DNA from: Porogramme epimiltina
Taxonomy: Eukaryota; Basidiomycota; Agaricomycetes; Polyporales; Polyporaceae
Length of the DNA stretch: 64,000 bases
Direction: 5' to 3'
NCBI GenBank assembly: GCA_900155495.1
Contig: FTLJ01000293.1
Span: forward strand, 1-64,000
Both the position numbers and the translations under genes were made by a program. Each line of letters opens with the position of its first letter. Position 1 is the first letter of the stretch. Below, in pieces: positions 34,913-46,231 of this stretch. The notes under the pieces are model-generated. The model was not told the DNA's origin. It saw only the letters and a list, made by a program, of their open reading frames with translations, and searched no databases.

Positions 34913-36034
34913 GGCGGGGGCGGGGGCGTGCGCGCCACGTCGAGTCTATTTGGGGTTGCTTCGCAGGCGAACAAAGGGCGATCGCGTTCGCAGCCGGGCG
35001 AGGGAGGGGCAGGGCTCGAAAGGGCGAAGGGCGTTGCGCGCTGTTGCCAGCCCCGTTGTCGTGCACCGACATCTGTGTGGAGCTTCGGTGGGGCCGTGGA
35101 CACGGGACCGCCCGAGCGTTATTCGCCCCACACGTTCGACTTCCGTCCTATAGCATCCCCCGCCCGGGCGTTGTGCGCTCCGTCTCCGCGCGTGCGACGG
35201 TTCCCGAAGCCTGCTTCGTAGATCGCGGTTATGGGTTCTCCTTCCGCTCCGCTGTCACCTGTAGCCAACGCTATTCAGCTCATATGATGCAGCCAGCAAG
35301 CGACAGGCGCACGTACGTACCGCGCAGTGGAGCAACCCCAATATCAGCCACGGTGATGCACCGGGTGTGGTCCTGGAGCGGGAGTTGGGTCATCCCCGGA
35401 CAGTCAAGCGCGACAGAGCCCAGGTGATGGTGGTGCATATATGATGCGGTCAGCATAAGTACCTGTGCCTGCAAACTAGTCCTGGTACTGCTTGTGCGAA
35501 ATATAGAACCCATGCAATCATGGCGTGAGATCATCTCGAGCGTCGCGACAGAAACGAGGGTTTATGCCCTCATGTGGGTATTGCAAAGATCTCGGACCGC
35601 TCTCGAACAGCGATGATTTGCAACGCTCGGGATGCGGAGGCATTATAAGCTCCAGCAGAGTGGTTATATTTAGGCTGCGGGCAGAGAGTTGCGCGATTGC
35701 AAAGCTTCACGACTACGCCAAGACCCTCCCGGCTTTCATGGCCGCGCCTTCAAAGCTTTATGACGCACATAGGTTCAGCCTGGGCTCAACGGCGCTGGTC
35801 ATGCTGGACCGCGGCCTGACGACGCGTTCGGGGTCGAGGGAATCACTGTCGTGGCGACGAGGCACGAAGGGGGGGTGAATGCGACTTCTCTTCGGTCCGT
35901 ACACAACACCTTCTAAGCTACCCCGACCAACCCGGCATCCATCCTCGCAGTCTAGTGGGCGTGGTTCTTGTGGTTCTCTGCAAGTGCGAGCGGCATCGTC
36001 AACATCAATTAATCAAAAAGACATTCGAGAATAG
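34913..36034. other. Intergenic between CBM19 gene 2 and ATP17
   Basis: It begins with the duplicated distal promoter. No coding frame with a recognisable family is seen in the remainder. Confidence 0.45.
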
Positions 36035-36557
36035 CTACTCACTGAGGTGCACTACACGTTTCCAGCCCGCACGCAACACCCAAAACGCAAAAAAGATCCA
36101 TCAGCAAACGCCTCCCGATGCAGCACCGCAAGCAGGCAGCGTGCGCAGCCCACCCGCAGGGATAGGGGAGAGGAGATAGGAGGCAGGTAGATAGGGAAGC
36201 AGGACGCACTCTGGTAGTCGATGGTGTACCCAAGCCCGAAGATGCCGAGGATGGTGAACAGCACGGGCGCGGCGGACGCGTTCTTCCCGTTGAAGAAGCG
36301 GCCCTTGATCCCGCCCGCGGCCGTCGTCGGCGCGGGGCCCTTGGGGAGCTTGGAGTAGAAGTTCACGAGGGGGCCGAGGCCGCCGCCAGAGCCCGAGGAC
36401 TGCACGAACGGACGCAGACGAGGTCAGCGGGGAGGGCGCGCTGGCACAGGCAATCGTTCGCCCGCGCGTGGAACGGGACACTCACGAGGGCGGAGGGCGT
36501 GGCGATTTTCGGGGGGACGAGGCCACCGAGTTGACGGCGAATGAGGGAAGGCTGCAT
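36035..36557 (-). CDS. ATP17: ATP synthase subunit f, 92 aa
   Basis: Small membrane subunit of the mitochondrial F1Fo-ATP synthase stator/dimer interface. Exons are 36557-36486, 36399-36210 and 36051-36035. The sequence reads through the family hallmarks: N-terminal RRQLGGLVPPKIATPSAL, GPLVNFYSKLPKGPAPTT, GGIKGRFFNGKNASAAP and one transmembrane helix LFTILGIFGLGYTIDY. The last exon is only 17 nt and encodes (M)HLSE before the stop. The first exon would serve as the mitochondrial targeting end. Length (about 90 aa) is usual for fungal Atp17. Confidence 0.93.
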
Positions 36558-37170
36558 GATGGACGCGACCCGGCGTACGAGACCAAAGGACAGAGGATGA
36601 GGGCCCTGCGTCTCCTCGCCTGCTCGACGTCGACCCTCTCTCCACACGTGTCCCGCAAACTTCCGACTCGGGTGTGTGTTAGGCGCCCACTCCGCCTCGC
36701 TCTGAACGACCCACTCCAACGTCGCCCACGGCGTGTAGTCTCTTCTCTTTTCTTCAGTGTTACTAGTTTGGCATGCTTAACACGAAGTTGAAACCAAACA
36801 TTGGAAACAGATATCTTCGCGCACCGTATGAGACACCGAGGATATAGACATGAAACACTTCTAAAAATGCCCGTCATGCACACATACTTGCGCCAGCTAG
36901 CACACCCCGAAATCCACCGAACAATCTCGTTATAGTGCGTAATGCAGATGTACAGTGCAGCGATAGAGTGGAATCTACTAATACATGTGCGACGACCCAG
37001 AGATGTTGAACGTCTGGGAGGGCCGGATTATGTTGAATACCCGACGACCTATTTTAACCCTGTCCTAAACTCCTCTAACCAAACCGCACCCCCGTCCGCG
37101 CCCAGACTGTCTTGATTATGATACAATGCTCCCTCTCTCTCGCGCGCGCGACCAAGCCGCAGCCGCGCGC
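36558..37170. other. Intergenic: ATP17 promoter and SHMT 3' flank
   Basis: Contains the ATP17 upstream region and the 3' end of the SHMT transcript. No gene is seen. Confidence 0.5.
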
Positions 37171-39074
37171 CTAGTCGTCCTCCTCAATGCCCGCCGGGCG
37201 CACCAGCGTCGAGACGTCGACGCCGGGGAGCGGCCAGCGGCGCGCGAACTCGCGCACCTCGCGGCGGAGGTCCGCGACCTGCGCGTGGCCGACCTTGCCC
37301 TCCTCGGGCACCGACGCGACGCGCACAAAGTCCTTGAGCAGCTTGCTCCCCGCCTCCTTCTGCAGCACGCCCGCGAGCTGCACCGCGCGGTGCAGGAACT
37401 CGGCGACGATCTTCATGTCCGTCTCCGCCATGTCGCGCGACGTGAGCGCCGCCGTGCCGAGCCGGATCCCGCCGGGCACCTGCGCGGACGCGTCGCCCGA
37501 GACGGCGTTTTCTGCGGGAGCGTGCGGGAGGAGCGGTGAGCCGCGCTGCACGCGGGGTGGAGATAAGCGGAGCATGACGTACTGTTGATGGTAATGCCAA
37601 CAAGGTCGCAGAGCTTCTCGAGCTTGCTGCCAGTGAGGCCGAGGGGGCGGAGGTCCCAGAGGACGAGGTGGTTGTCCGTGCCGGACGTCTGGAGCTTGTA
37701 GCCACGCGCGACGAGCTCCTGGCCGAGGGTCGTCGCGTTCGCGATGACCTGCTTCGCGTACGCCTTCCACGTGGGCTGGCACGCCTGGAGGAGAGAGGTC
37801 GCGATACCGGCAATCGTCTGCAGGTCATGATCGTTAGCACTAGTTGACAAATATAAGCTTATGCGAACGCACGTTGTTGTGGGGGCCACCCTGGCAAGCG
37901 GGGAAGACAGCGTCGTTGACACGCTTCTCGAGGTCCTTGGCCTTGTCGGAGTCCTTCCGGAAGAAGATGAGACCAGCGCGGGGACCGCGGAGCGTCTTGT
38001 GCGTCGTAGTGGTGACGACGTCGCAGTACTCGAAGGGATCCGCGAGCTCACCGGCGGCGACGAGACCGCTGGTGTGCGCAATGTCCGCCATGAGGAACGC
38101 GCCGTGCTCATCCGCGGTCGCGCGGAGGGACTTGTAGTCCCAGTCGCGGGGGTACGCGGAGGCACCGCAGATGATGAGGCGGGGCTTGTAGATCTTCGCG
38201 AACTGCGCGACACCCTTGTAGTCGATGAGCTGCGTGGCAGGGTCAAGGCCGTAGGGAAGGGACTGGAAGTAGATGGACGACGCAGTCATCTTCTTCTTGG
38301 CAGTCTGCAGGCGCGACGTTAAAACACACGTGCGTGAGGATAACACGAGAGGTAAACGTACGTAGTAGCCGTGCGTCAAGTGGCCACCATCGGGAAGGCC
38401 GAGACCCATCAGACGGTCCTGGGGCTGGATGAGCGCGGTGAGGGCAGCGAAGCTGCACGTAGCATGGTTAGTGAGACGTCAACATAGGCGACTACAATTT
38501 GACACACTTTGCGGTCTAAGGAACGGAACGCTGTTAGGCCGAATCATACGATAGGGGTATGACATTTACGTACACTGCCGGAGTAAGGCTGCACGTTGAC
38601 ACCCCACTTGGCGGGGTCGAGGTGGAAGGCCTGGAGGGCACGCTTCTGGCACAGGATCTCGAGCTCGTCAACGTACTCGTTGCCACCGTAGTAGCGGGCG
38701 TTGGGGAGACCCTCGGAGTACTTGTTGGTGAGGATGGAGCCGTTGGCCTCCATGGTGGCCCGGCTGGTCAAGTTCTGCAGGAAAAGATAAGGGGGAGGGG
38801 GAGGAGTAGGCGGCGACGCAACACACCTCGGACGCGATGAGCTCAAGACCAGAGAACTGCCTCCATGTCTCCTTGTCGATGATGTTCTGGACCTCGGGGT
38901 CGATCTCGGCGAGAGGAGCATAGAGCACCTTGTTCTGCAGGCACAATGTGAGCAACGAAGAAACAGGGCAGAAGGAGAAGGGGGACGGACGAAGTCGGGC
39001 GTGGAGGCCATGGTCCTGTACACGGGGGTCGTGAGGAGGGATGAGCGGATGGGGCGAGAGAGGAGGCGGAGCAT
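37171..39074 (-). CDS. SHMT: Serine hydroxymethyltransferase, 499 aa, 8 exons
   Basis: PLP enzyme (EC 2.1.2.1) interconverting serine plus tetrahydrofolate and glycine plus 5,10-methylene-THF. Exons: 39074-38991, 38934-38827, 38774-38574, 38515-38508 (8 nt), 38452-38362, 38304-37873, 37817-37583, 37511-37171. Hallmarks: [57 protein letters not shown], and [11 protein letters not shown] with the PLP Lys267, then TSRDMAETD. The first 22 residues ([12 protein letters not shown], basic and hydroxylated, ending TM) look like a mitochondrial presequence; the ATG at codon 22 (MASTPDF) would give a cytosolic form, so one gene may supply both compartments. The microexon is required: without it the frame breaks inside the invariant active-site segment. 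Confidence 0.94.
38508..38515 (-). other. 8-nt microexon of SHMT
   Basis: ACCGCAAA between CCTTAG and GTGTGT. It adds Thr-Ala and two bases of Asn, giving SGS-TAN-FAALTAL, which matches the invariant SGSPANFA region of SHMTs. Introns on both sides are 55 and 58 nt. Joining the neighbouring exons directly shifts the frame. Confidence 0.8.
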
Positions 39075-39128
39075 TGAAAAAAATCTGGGGCGCTGGTGCT
39101 ATAAAGCAAGTCAAAATCCCCCTCTTGA

Positions 39129-39440
39129 GTGATTCGCTACCAGAATCGGTCACGTGCACGTGTCTATTGACTCGATCTCGCGTCGAGATTGCGCCGAGAA
39201 GACGTCGCCTTCGCTGCATCCTCGCCCCACGCCTCGCTCGTGCCGGCCTTTAGCCTCGCCCATGCCTCTCTTTGGCACTGTTCTATGTATTCATTCGTCC
39301 GCGCGTGGTGCCACTCCCCCGGATTTCTTTCCATCGTCTGATATTCATCACTGCCGCTCTTTAGACTTTCTGCCGTATGTGAAACGTACTCACGCCTTGT
39401 CGATGCGGTACTGCCATAGAGGGTTCAAATATCAACATCC
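39129..39440. repeat. Intergenic module, copy 1 of 4
   Basis: A roughly 310-350 bp noncoding sequence repeated at 41702, 43911 and 46474. Shared landmarks in order: TCGGTCACGTGC, a CGTCGAGATTG block, CTCGCTCGTGCC, CTTTAGCCTCGCCCATGC, TATGTATTCATT, CCGCTCTTTAGAC, a CACGC block and ATCAACAT near the right end. This copy starts 55 bases upstream of the SHMT start, so it also lies in the SHMT promoter. Confidence 0.75.
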
Positions 39441-40284
39441 CCAGCGGTAGCAACTCACATCGCGAGCCTTGTAACGAGTATTTGCTTCCCTGCGGTACTG
39501 CCATTCGCTCGTCTTTCGGAAAAGTTTAATAACCGTTCACCTGTGCAGGCAGGTGAGCTCAGCCGCACGCGCTAGGCCTACCGGCCAAACCTACCATAGT
39601 CTCTCACATGTTATACCACCCGTAGGTGGAGTGGATTCGCAGTTCCATCCCCTTCTAAAGACGAAGTCATTCCAACGGTACGTCCATCAGAGTGCAAGTG
39701 CAGAATCATAACACGAACTTCCCTAGCTCAAGTACGGTGTCGGGCTTGCTGGTGTTATTACCCTTGAGCAGCGTCCCAGCCGTGCTTGCTCTGGGACCTC
39801 GTTACAGATGTAGTCTTCGAAGTATCTGATCCGATGCTATACAATGCGGCTGCACGTGCGCAGCAGTAGAGACATTGTCGCGATAGAGTCAGTTTCAAAG
39901 GCCGTGCCTATCATGGCGAGCGGAATGCCAGGCGAGTGGTGCTAAATTGTTGTGTTCACGTGTTTTATCCTTTTAAATACCTTCAATGCAGCGACAGCGC
40001 AGGTGAATACACAGATATACATAGAGGAGAATGGCTAGACAAGTGCCTCCGACATCCAAAGGATCTACCAGGCTACGCAATGATATCAAGCTTGTTCGGG
40101 TTCCCAACGAAACTACAACTTTGCCTAGAGTTGATCATGTGGGAAGACTTATTAATCTATTGATAGTGCTATTAACAGTCATTCCAGATTATTATAGGTA
40201 CGCGTGAGAACGGGCATCCTTCGCTATTGGCAAAAGACTTCGCTATTGGCAAAAGACACCCCTTAATGAACGGTCCCTGTGACA
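39441..40284. other. Upstream region of receptor-like gene 1
   Basis: No coding frame. Further weakly conserved blocks also precede the other array genes, e.g. AGCAGTAGAGACA near 39860, GATATCAAGCTTGTTC near 40082 and GTGGGAAGA near 40140. Confidence 0.5.
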
Positions 40285-41603
40285 ATGCGCCATTCACCAT
40301 GTTCACTCACTGCAGTTTGTCTTGTTCATTTCATCTCCTTATCCCTCGTCTGCTCGCTCACCGTCAATCGCACTATCGACGATGAACTTGGAGATATTGT
40401 TACTGGAGTCAAGCCCACATACGAACCCGCGAAGATGTGGTATCAGGGCGCAAATTGCTCCTTTTGCAACGTTGGAATTCTGACCGGCATGGACGCAAGC
40501 AAAACACTCTACGGCACCTGGCATGACACCACTCACCAGGAGGACGAGTTACCGGCGACCGTGCTCATTCCATTCGAGGGGACAGCCGTCTACGCTTTCT
40601 TCATCATACCAAACGCGATCCTGGATACCGCGACATTCACGAACGTGAGCTTCACGCTTGACGGCGTTCCTGACGGCCCACCGTTCGTGCATGTACCCGA
40701 CCCCACCACCTCGGAAATCGCTTACCACCAGCTGGTCTACGCTAAGGCAGGGCTCACACACACGAACCACACCTTAGTTATATCTGCAGGTGGCCCTACA
40801 GCGTCTTTAATTCTTTTCGATTATGTGATGTACACGGTCGATGACGGCGACCCCAGTACGACCACCTCACTACCTCATTCATCTCTTTCATCTCATTCAT
40901 CCCTTTCATCTCTACCACCTCTGCCATCGTCAACAAGAAACACATCCACTGCCACTGCAAGCACGACGCCCCTCCCAGGACACAACACACCTATCGGGGG
41001 CATTGTCGGGACGCTTGCAGCCGTCCTCGCCACACTAAGCGCACTCACTTTGTTCCTATCCCTTCGGTCTCGGAGAAGGCGCCAACGCCACTCAACATCC
41101 ATTCCACAGGAAGAGTTTCAAAACAAGGGGCCAGGTAGTCCTTCCATTGATGAACCACCCACACCGCTACAGGATACCGGGATGCAAGACGGGAGATCAG
41201 TAGCGACGCCCCATGAAGGTAAATACCGCGCCTTTCTGTTTCCCGCTACCGTTTGGATGCTGATGTTCCCGGGAACCCCCTCCCCTACACGATGGCACGA
41301 CCAAAAGGCTCATGCCGTGCCCAGTCCGAGGTCGCCCCGTCAGAGCGCACGGAAGCGCTGGCTCAAAGAATCTTGAGCACGCTGGAGGAGCGCATGAGGT
41401 CATTGTCTAGGGAATCGTCGATCACAACGGGCATGCCACCTGCGACCCACGATGCGGCCCGAGTTAGGGATCGTGACGTTGCGGTTACGAACCTGGAGGA
41501 GCAAATGGCTAGTATTCGGAGGGAGCTAGTCGAACTGAACACACGGCTCGCACAGGAGTCACTGGTATCTTCCCGTGAGGCTCCACCTGCCTACGGACAT
41601 TAG
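40285..41603 (+). CDS. Receptor-like single-TM protein 1, 409 aa
   Basis: Exons are 40285-41218 and 41308-41603. The order is signal peptide (residues 1-25), ectodomain beginning NRTIDDELGDIVTGVKP with a C-x2-C pair (NCSFC), GTWHDTT, FEGTAVYAFFIIPN, FTLDGVPDG and LILFDYVMYTVDD, several N-x-T/S sites, a Ser/Thr/Pro stalk, one TM helix (about 239-260) and a basic stop-transfer RSRRRRQR. The second exon encodes a cytoplasmic coiled coil (TEALAQRILSTLEERM, LEEQMASIRRELVELNTRLA) and ends in PPAYGH, a PPxY motif. The ectodomain type is widespread and uncharacterised in Agaricomycetes; the fold may be a jelly-roll. Ligand unknown. First of four tandem paralogues in the same orientation. Confidence 0.82.
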
Positions 41604-42403
41604 TACAATCTCCGGCCCTTATGTATTCGTAGTTCCTTCCACGGCGTCTAGTATCTCGCCTGCCATTAGCATGTTACTGTAGTAGTCAAAATATTCGCTC
41701 TTAGATGATTCGTTACTAAAGTCAGTCACGTGCATGTATTTATTGACTCGATAGGCTCGCGGCCGCGTTGTGTCGAGCCTCATTGCGCGGCGAAGACGTC
41801 GCCTTCACCGTATCCTCTCCCCACTGCACCTCGCTCGTGCCAGCCTTTAGCTTCGCCCATGGCCCTCTTTGCCGCCATGCTATATATTCATTGCCCAGCA
41901 CTTGGTGTCGTCGGACCACATTTCTCTCCATCATCTGATCATATTCAACCTCACAGCCGCTCTTTAGACTTCCTGCCGCACTTGAGCCGTGCCCACGCAC
42001 TCTCGATGAGGTACTGCCCCAGAGGGTATAAACATCAACGTCTCCTTGAACAATTGCTCGTCACTAGGGCAGCCACATCAGGAGTTCGGCCGCACCACGG
42101 ACCCGCCCTACCTTTGTCAAGCCTGCAGAGGTTGCTCCCTCCGACCCTCCGTGTTTCCGCCGTGTTGCTCTAGGGCTTCTTTACAGTACACTTTGTGGTT
42201 TTATGCTGTGCAATGCAGCCGCGCATGCCCAGCAGTAGAGACAGTTATCGCGATCGGGGTCGGTATTGAGGCCGTGACACACGAGGTGTTGCGGGTGCAC
42301 TAACACTATTAGCGACTACTCTGCGTATTATTACAGATGCGTACGAGGATAAACACGCTTCGTTATTATCAAAGCCCCACCTCAAAGAACAGCCTCCTCG
42401 ACC
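41604..42403. other. Intergenic between array genes 1 and 2
   Basis: No coding frame. It contains intergenic module copy 2 and a block with CAGCAGTAGAGACA near 42220 that recurs upstream of gene 1. Confidence 0.5.
41702..42045. repeat. Intergenic module, copy 2 of 4
   Basis: Repeats the module at 39129 with the same ordered landmarks (TCAGTCACGTGC, CGTCGCCTTCACC, CTCGCTCGTGCC, TTTAGCTTCGCCCATGG, CCGCTCTTTAGACTTC). The right end GAGGGTATAAACATCAAC looks TATA-like. Confidence 0.75.
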
Positions 42404-43685
42404 ATGCGCTATTCACGGACACTCCCTGCTCTCTGTCTTGTCCATCTCCTCCCCCCGTCCCCCGTCTGCTCTTTCGCCACTAATCGTACTATCGACGACG
42501 AGTTTGGCGATATCGTCACTGGAGTCAAGCCCATTTACAGCCCCGCAAATATGTGGAAACAGGGCGCGAATTGCTCCACTTGCAACATTGGACCCCAGAC
42601 CGGCTTGGACATGAACGATGTCCTCAACAACACCTGGCATGACACCACTTACTATGTGGATGGGCCTACGGCGACTGTACTCATCTCTTTCACGGGCACG
42701 GCGGTCTACGCGTTCTTCATCGTCCCAAATACGATCCCGGGAACTACAACATTCACGAACGTGAGCTTCGCGCTCGATGGCGTACCGGACGGCCCATCTT
42801 TCGTTCATGTACCCGCCGCGGCCAACACGAAAATCGCGTACCACCAGCCAGTCTACGCAAAAACGGGGCTCACAAACGCAAATCACTCCCTGCTCATATC
42901 CGCAGGCGGCCCAACAGAGTCTTTAATCCTCTTTGACTCCGTGACGTACACGATCGAGAATGAAGACACCAGTACGAGCTCCTCAATGCCCTTTTCGTCT
43001 CTATCATCATCCACAAGAAACGCACCTACAGCCACTGGCAGTGCGACGCCCCTCCCAGGACACAACACACCTATCAAAGCCATCGTGTGGACGCTTGCAG
43101 CCGTTCTCACCACACTAAGCGCATTGACTCTATTCCTATTTCTTCGGGCTCGGAGAAGGCGACGACGTCACTCTCCATCCATTCTGTGGGAAGGGTACCA
43201 AGGGAAGGAGCCAGATGGTCTTTCAATCGATGGACTGCCCGCACCACCACAAACCAACGGGATGCAGGGCGCGCGGTCAGTGTCAATGACACATGAAGGT
43301 AGATATCGTTCCTATCTGCTTCGCATCTGTGTTGTCATGCTGATGTTCTCTGCGACCTCATCTAGTCCTCTACCTCCCGACACGACCGCAAGGCTCGCGC
43401 CGTGCGTGGTCTGAGTTCGCGCCGTCGGAGAGAACTGAAGTGCTGATGCAAAGGATCAATACGCTAGAGGAATGCATGCGGCGAGAGCTGTCTACGGATC
43501 CGTTGGCTAACACAGGCGTCTTGAATGCGACCAATGGTGCGTCCCCAGCTAGAGATGCTGCAATTGTAAACCTGGGGGAGCAGATGGTTAGTATTCGGAG
43601 GGAACTAGTCGAACTGAACACACGGCTCGTACAAGAACCATTGGTGTTTTCCCACGAGACCCCGCCACCTGCGTATGAACACTAG
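42404..43685 (+). CDS. Receptor-like single-TM protein 2, 395 aa
   Basis: Exons are 42404-43298 and 43393-43685. It is a paralogue of gene 1 with the same order: signal peptide (LPALCLVHLLPPSPVCS), ectodomain NRTIDDEFGDIVTGVKP, NCSTC, NTWHDTT, FTGTAVYAFFIVPN, FALDGVPDG, LILFDSVTYT, a short Ser/Thr stalk, TM helix (IVWTLAAVLTTLSALTLFLF) and a basic RARRRRRR. The second exon keeps TEVLMQRINTLEECM and LGEQMVSIRRELVELNTRLV coiled-coil segments and ends PPPAYEH. The intron (94 nt) is at the same place and phase as in the other members: a glycine codon split G|GC after THE. Confidence 0.82.
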
Positions 43686-44922
43686 TAGTACGATGTCCGG
43701 CCCTTACTTATTCGTACTTGCTTCCCCGGTGTATAGTCTAGATGGCGTTGCAATTGGCTGTCTCGCCTGTTGGTAATATGTTGCTGTAGGCATGCACCTT
43801 TCTGCTATCCAAGTACAAGCTCGTACATATGTTAGATTTAGCCTTTCGCCCCATTCCGTAAGATCGTTATAGTCTGCTTAGCACCACGGACCCCTGCATA
43901 GTAATCAATGATTTAAAATCCCCCTCTACCAGAGTCAGTCACGTGCGGGTGTTTATTCGCGTCGAGATTGCGCCGGCCCGGGGAAGACGTGGCATTCAGC
44001 GTCGTAGTATCATCGCCCTACGTCGCCTCGCTCGTGCCGACCTTTAGCTTCGTGGGCCCATGCCTCTCTTTGACGCCATTCTATGTATTCATTCAGAAGC
44101 ATTCATCGGCGCATGGTGCCATCTCCTTCCATTTCTCTCTATCGTCTGATGCTCTCCATAGCCGCTCCTTAGGCAAGTTCCTGCCGCACTCAAGCCGTAC
44201 ACGCCACGCGCAGTGTCAATATATCAGTGCCTTGGACGATACGGATATCAACTTCTCCAGGAGCAGCAAGCAATTCACAGTACGAACCTCACAACAACCA
44301 CTTCTCCACGGTATTCAGGTTACCATTTCATCATCTTCGCAGGCTCTGAACCGCGCTAGGCTGAGCTTGTTGCAATGGTATGTCAATCCGAGTGTAAGCG
44401 TAGCGTAATGACTCCTCTAGCTCAGCTAAAGTATGGTTTTATAGCGTCTGTCAATGCTGCTGGGGTTGCCTCCCTAAGTTCGGTTGTTACAAGTATGACT
44501 CGAACCTGCAAAGTGCCATCATGCACTGTCTCTAGTAGTAGAGGGGTCGTCGCTGTCGGAGTCGGTTCTAATACCGTGCTTCTGTGTACTTCGCGGGATG
44601 GCCCTGGAGATGGTAGGTGAGCGGCCGTAAATTGATGTGCGCGCGCTGTCACCTCCTCAGACGGATATCCGGAGATTCACATAGGGGCGTGGCTAGGCTG
44701 GGGCCTTCGGCGCCCGGAGGTCTATGTTATCAAACCCCGCGGTGATATCAAGCTTGTTCAGGTCTTCGACGAAGTTGCAATCCTGGTCGAAAGCTGAACA
44801 ATACCGTCATGTGGGAAGATTTGCCGTATCGCTACTACAGGTGCCTACAAGGATTCAAGGATTCCAGGCATCCTTCATTGCGAGCAAACTTGTACTCATC
44901 TAAAACAGAGACCCCCCCGGCC
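43686..44922. other. Intergenic between array genes 2 and 3
   Basis: No coding frame recognised. It contains module copy 3 and, near 44750, GATATCAAGCTTGTTC and GTGGGAAGAT blocks shared with the regions upstream of genes 1 and 4. Confidence 0.5.
43911..44259. repeat. Intergenic module, copy 3 of 4
   Basis: Same ordered landmarks (AGTCAGTCACGTGCG, CGTCGAGATTGCGCCG, CGCTCGTGCCGACCTTTAG, TCTATGTATTCATTC, CCGCTCCTTAG), ending GATATCAACTTCTCC. It is the most diverged copy in its right half. Confidence 0.7.
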
Positions 44923-46231
44923 ATGCGCTATACATCGATACTCTCTACAATCTCCCTCATTTATCTCCTTTCCTCGCTCTCTGTCTGCTCTCTCACCGCC
45001 CAAGTCAATCGCACTATCGATGACGAACATGGTGATTCCGTCACTGGGGTCAAGCCCATATACACGGGGGAGTGGCAAACGAGCTGCTCCACGTGCAGCA
45101 TTACTCTGGTTAACGTGAACGTGAACGAGGCATTCGATGGCACCTCGCATGTGGGCACTTATCGGGCGGGCGGGCCTCCGGCGACCGTGTTTGTCTCCTT
45201 CACAGGGACCGCCGTCTACGCATTCTTCATCATCCCAAATGCAATTCCGGATACCACAACATTCCTAAATGCGAGCTTCGAGCTTGATGGCGCGGGGAAC
45301 GCAGCTTACGAGCATGCACCCGACCCTGCTAGCACGGAAACTGCGTACCACAAGCCAATCTACGCCAAAACAGGGCTCACAAACACGAACCACACCCTAC
45401 TCATATCCGCGGCCGGCTCATTGGATTCTTTACTCCTCTTCGACTATGCGGTGTACACGGTTGAAGAGAGCGACGTCATTACGGCCTCCTCAATCTCTTC
45501 TCTACTACCATCATCACTCGCAAGTACGTCATCACCCACAAGAAGTACTATATCCGTGGTCCAGGACCCGGGGTCCCTCTCGACACACCGCACCACGCCT
45601 ATCGGGGCTATCGTCGGGACTGTGGCGGCGGTCCTCGCCACACTGGGCGCGCTGCTCCTATTCCTCCGGGCTCGTCGACGATCGAACCGGCGTCGCTTAA
45701 CGCCCACATCCACTCAGCAGGATGTTTTTCAGGAGAGAGGACAGGGCGCTCCCTCAATTCAAGGATTGCCCACACCACTACAGGCCACAGGGACGCAAGG
45801 TGCACGACCAGTGACGATGTCACATATGGATGAAGGTGGATATTGTTCTTTTCTGCTTCTAGTTTGTGTCGGCGTGCTGATATTCTCGACGCCCTTTCCC
45901 ACACGCGTCAACTCCGCCAAAAGCCTCAACCCGTGCATGGGATGATTTCGCGCCGTCAGAGCGAACAGAAGCTGTGACGCAAAGGATCAACACGCTAGAA
46001 GAGCGTATAAAATCGTTGTATAAGGCCCCCCCGCAGGTCATGGCGAGCGTTTCAAGTGCGGGTCTAGATGCCGCGATTGTGAGCCTGGAGGAGCAAATGA
46101 CAAATATCCGGAGGGAGTTGGTCGAATCGAACACACAACTCCAGAGGGAGTTGGGAGAACTGAACACACGACTCGCGCAAGAGTCATTGATGGACACCCA
46201 TGGTGCCCCACCACCTGCCTATGGACGCTAG
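44923..46231 (+). CDS. Receptor-like single-TM protein 3, 406 aa
   Basis: Exons are 44923-45835 and 45924-46231. Signal peptide, then ectodomain VNRTIDDEHGDSVTGVKP, SCSTC, FDGTSHVGTY (the WHDTT motif is altered), FTGTAVYAFFIIPN, FELDGAGNAAYEHAPDP, LLLFDYAVYTVEE, a Ser/Thr stalk, TM helix and a basic cytoplasmic start. The second exon has a longer coiled coil than its relatives, with a duplicated RRELVESNTQL / QRELGELNTRL heptad block, and ends PPPAYGR. An in-frame upstream ATG at 44809 would add 38 residues before the signal peptide, so the ATG at 44923 is preferred. It is the most diverged member in the ectodomain. Confidence 0.8.

Larger units (their letters stand above)
33170..35075. repeat. 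Segmental duplication, copy 2
   Basis: This is the counterpart of about 28640-30710, containing CBM19 gene 2, its 3' flank and about 390 bases of promoter. The copies are inserted in the same orientation about 4.4 kb apart. Coding tails have diverged by repeat gain and loss while flanks still align by eye. Confidence 0.65.
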
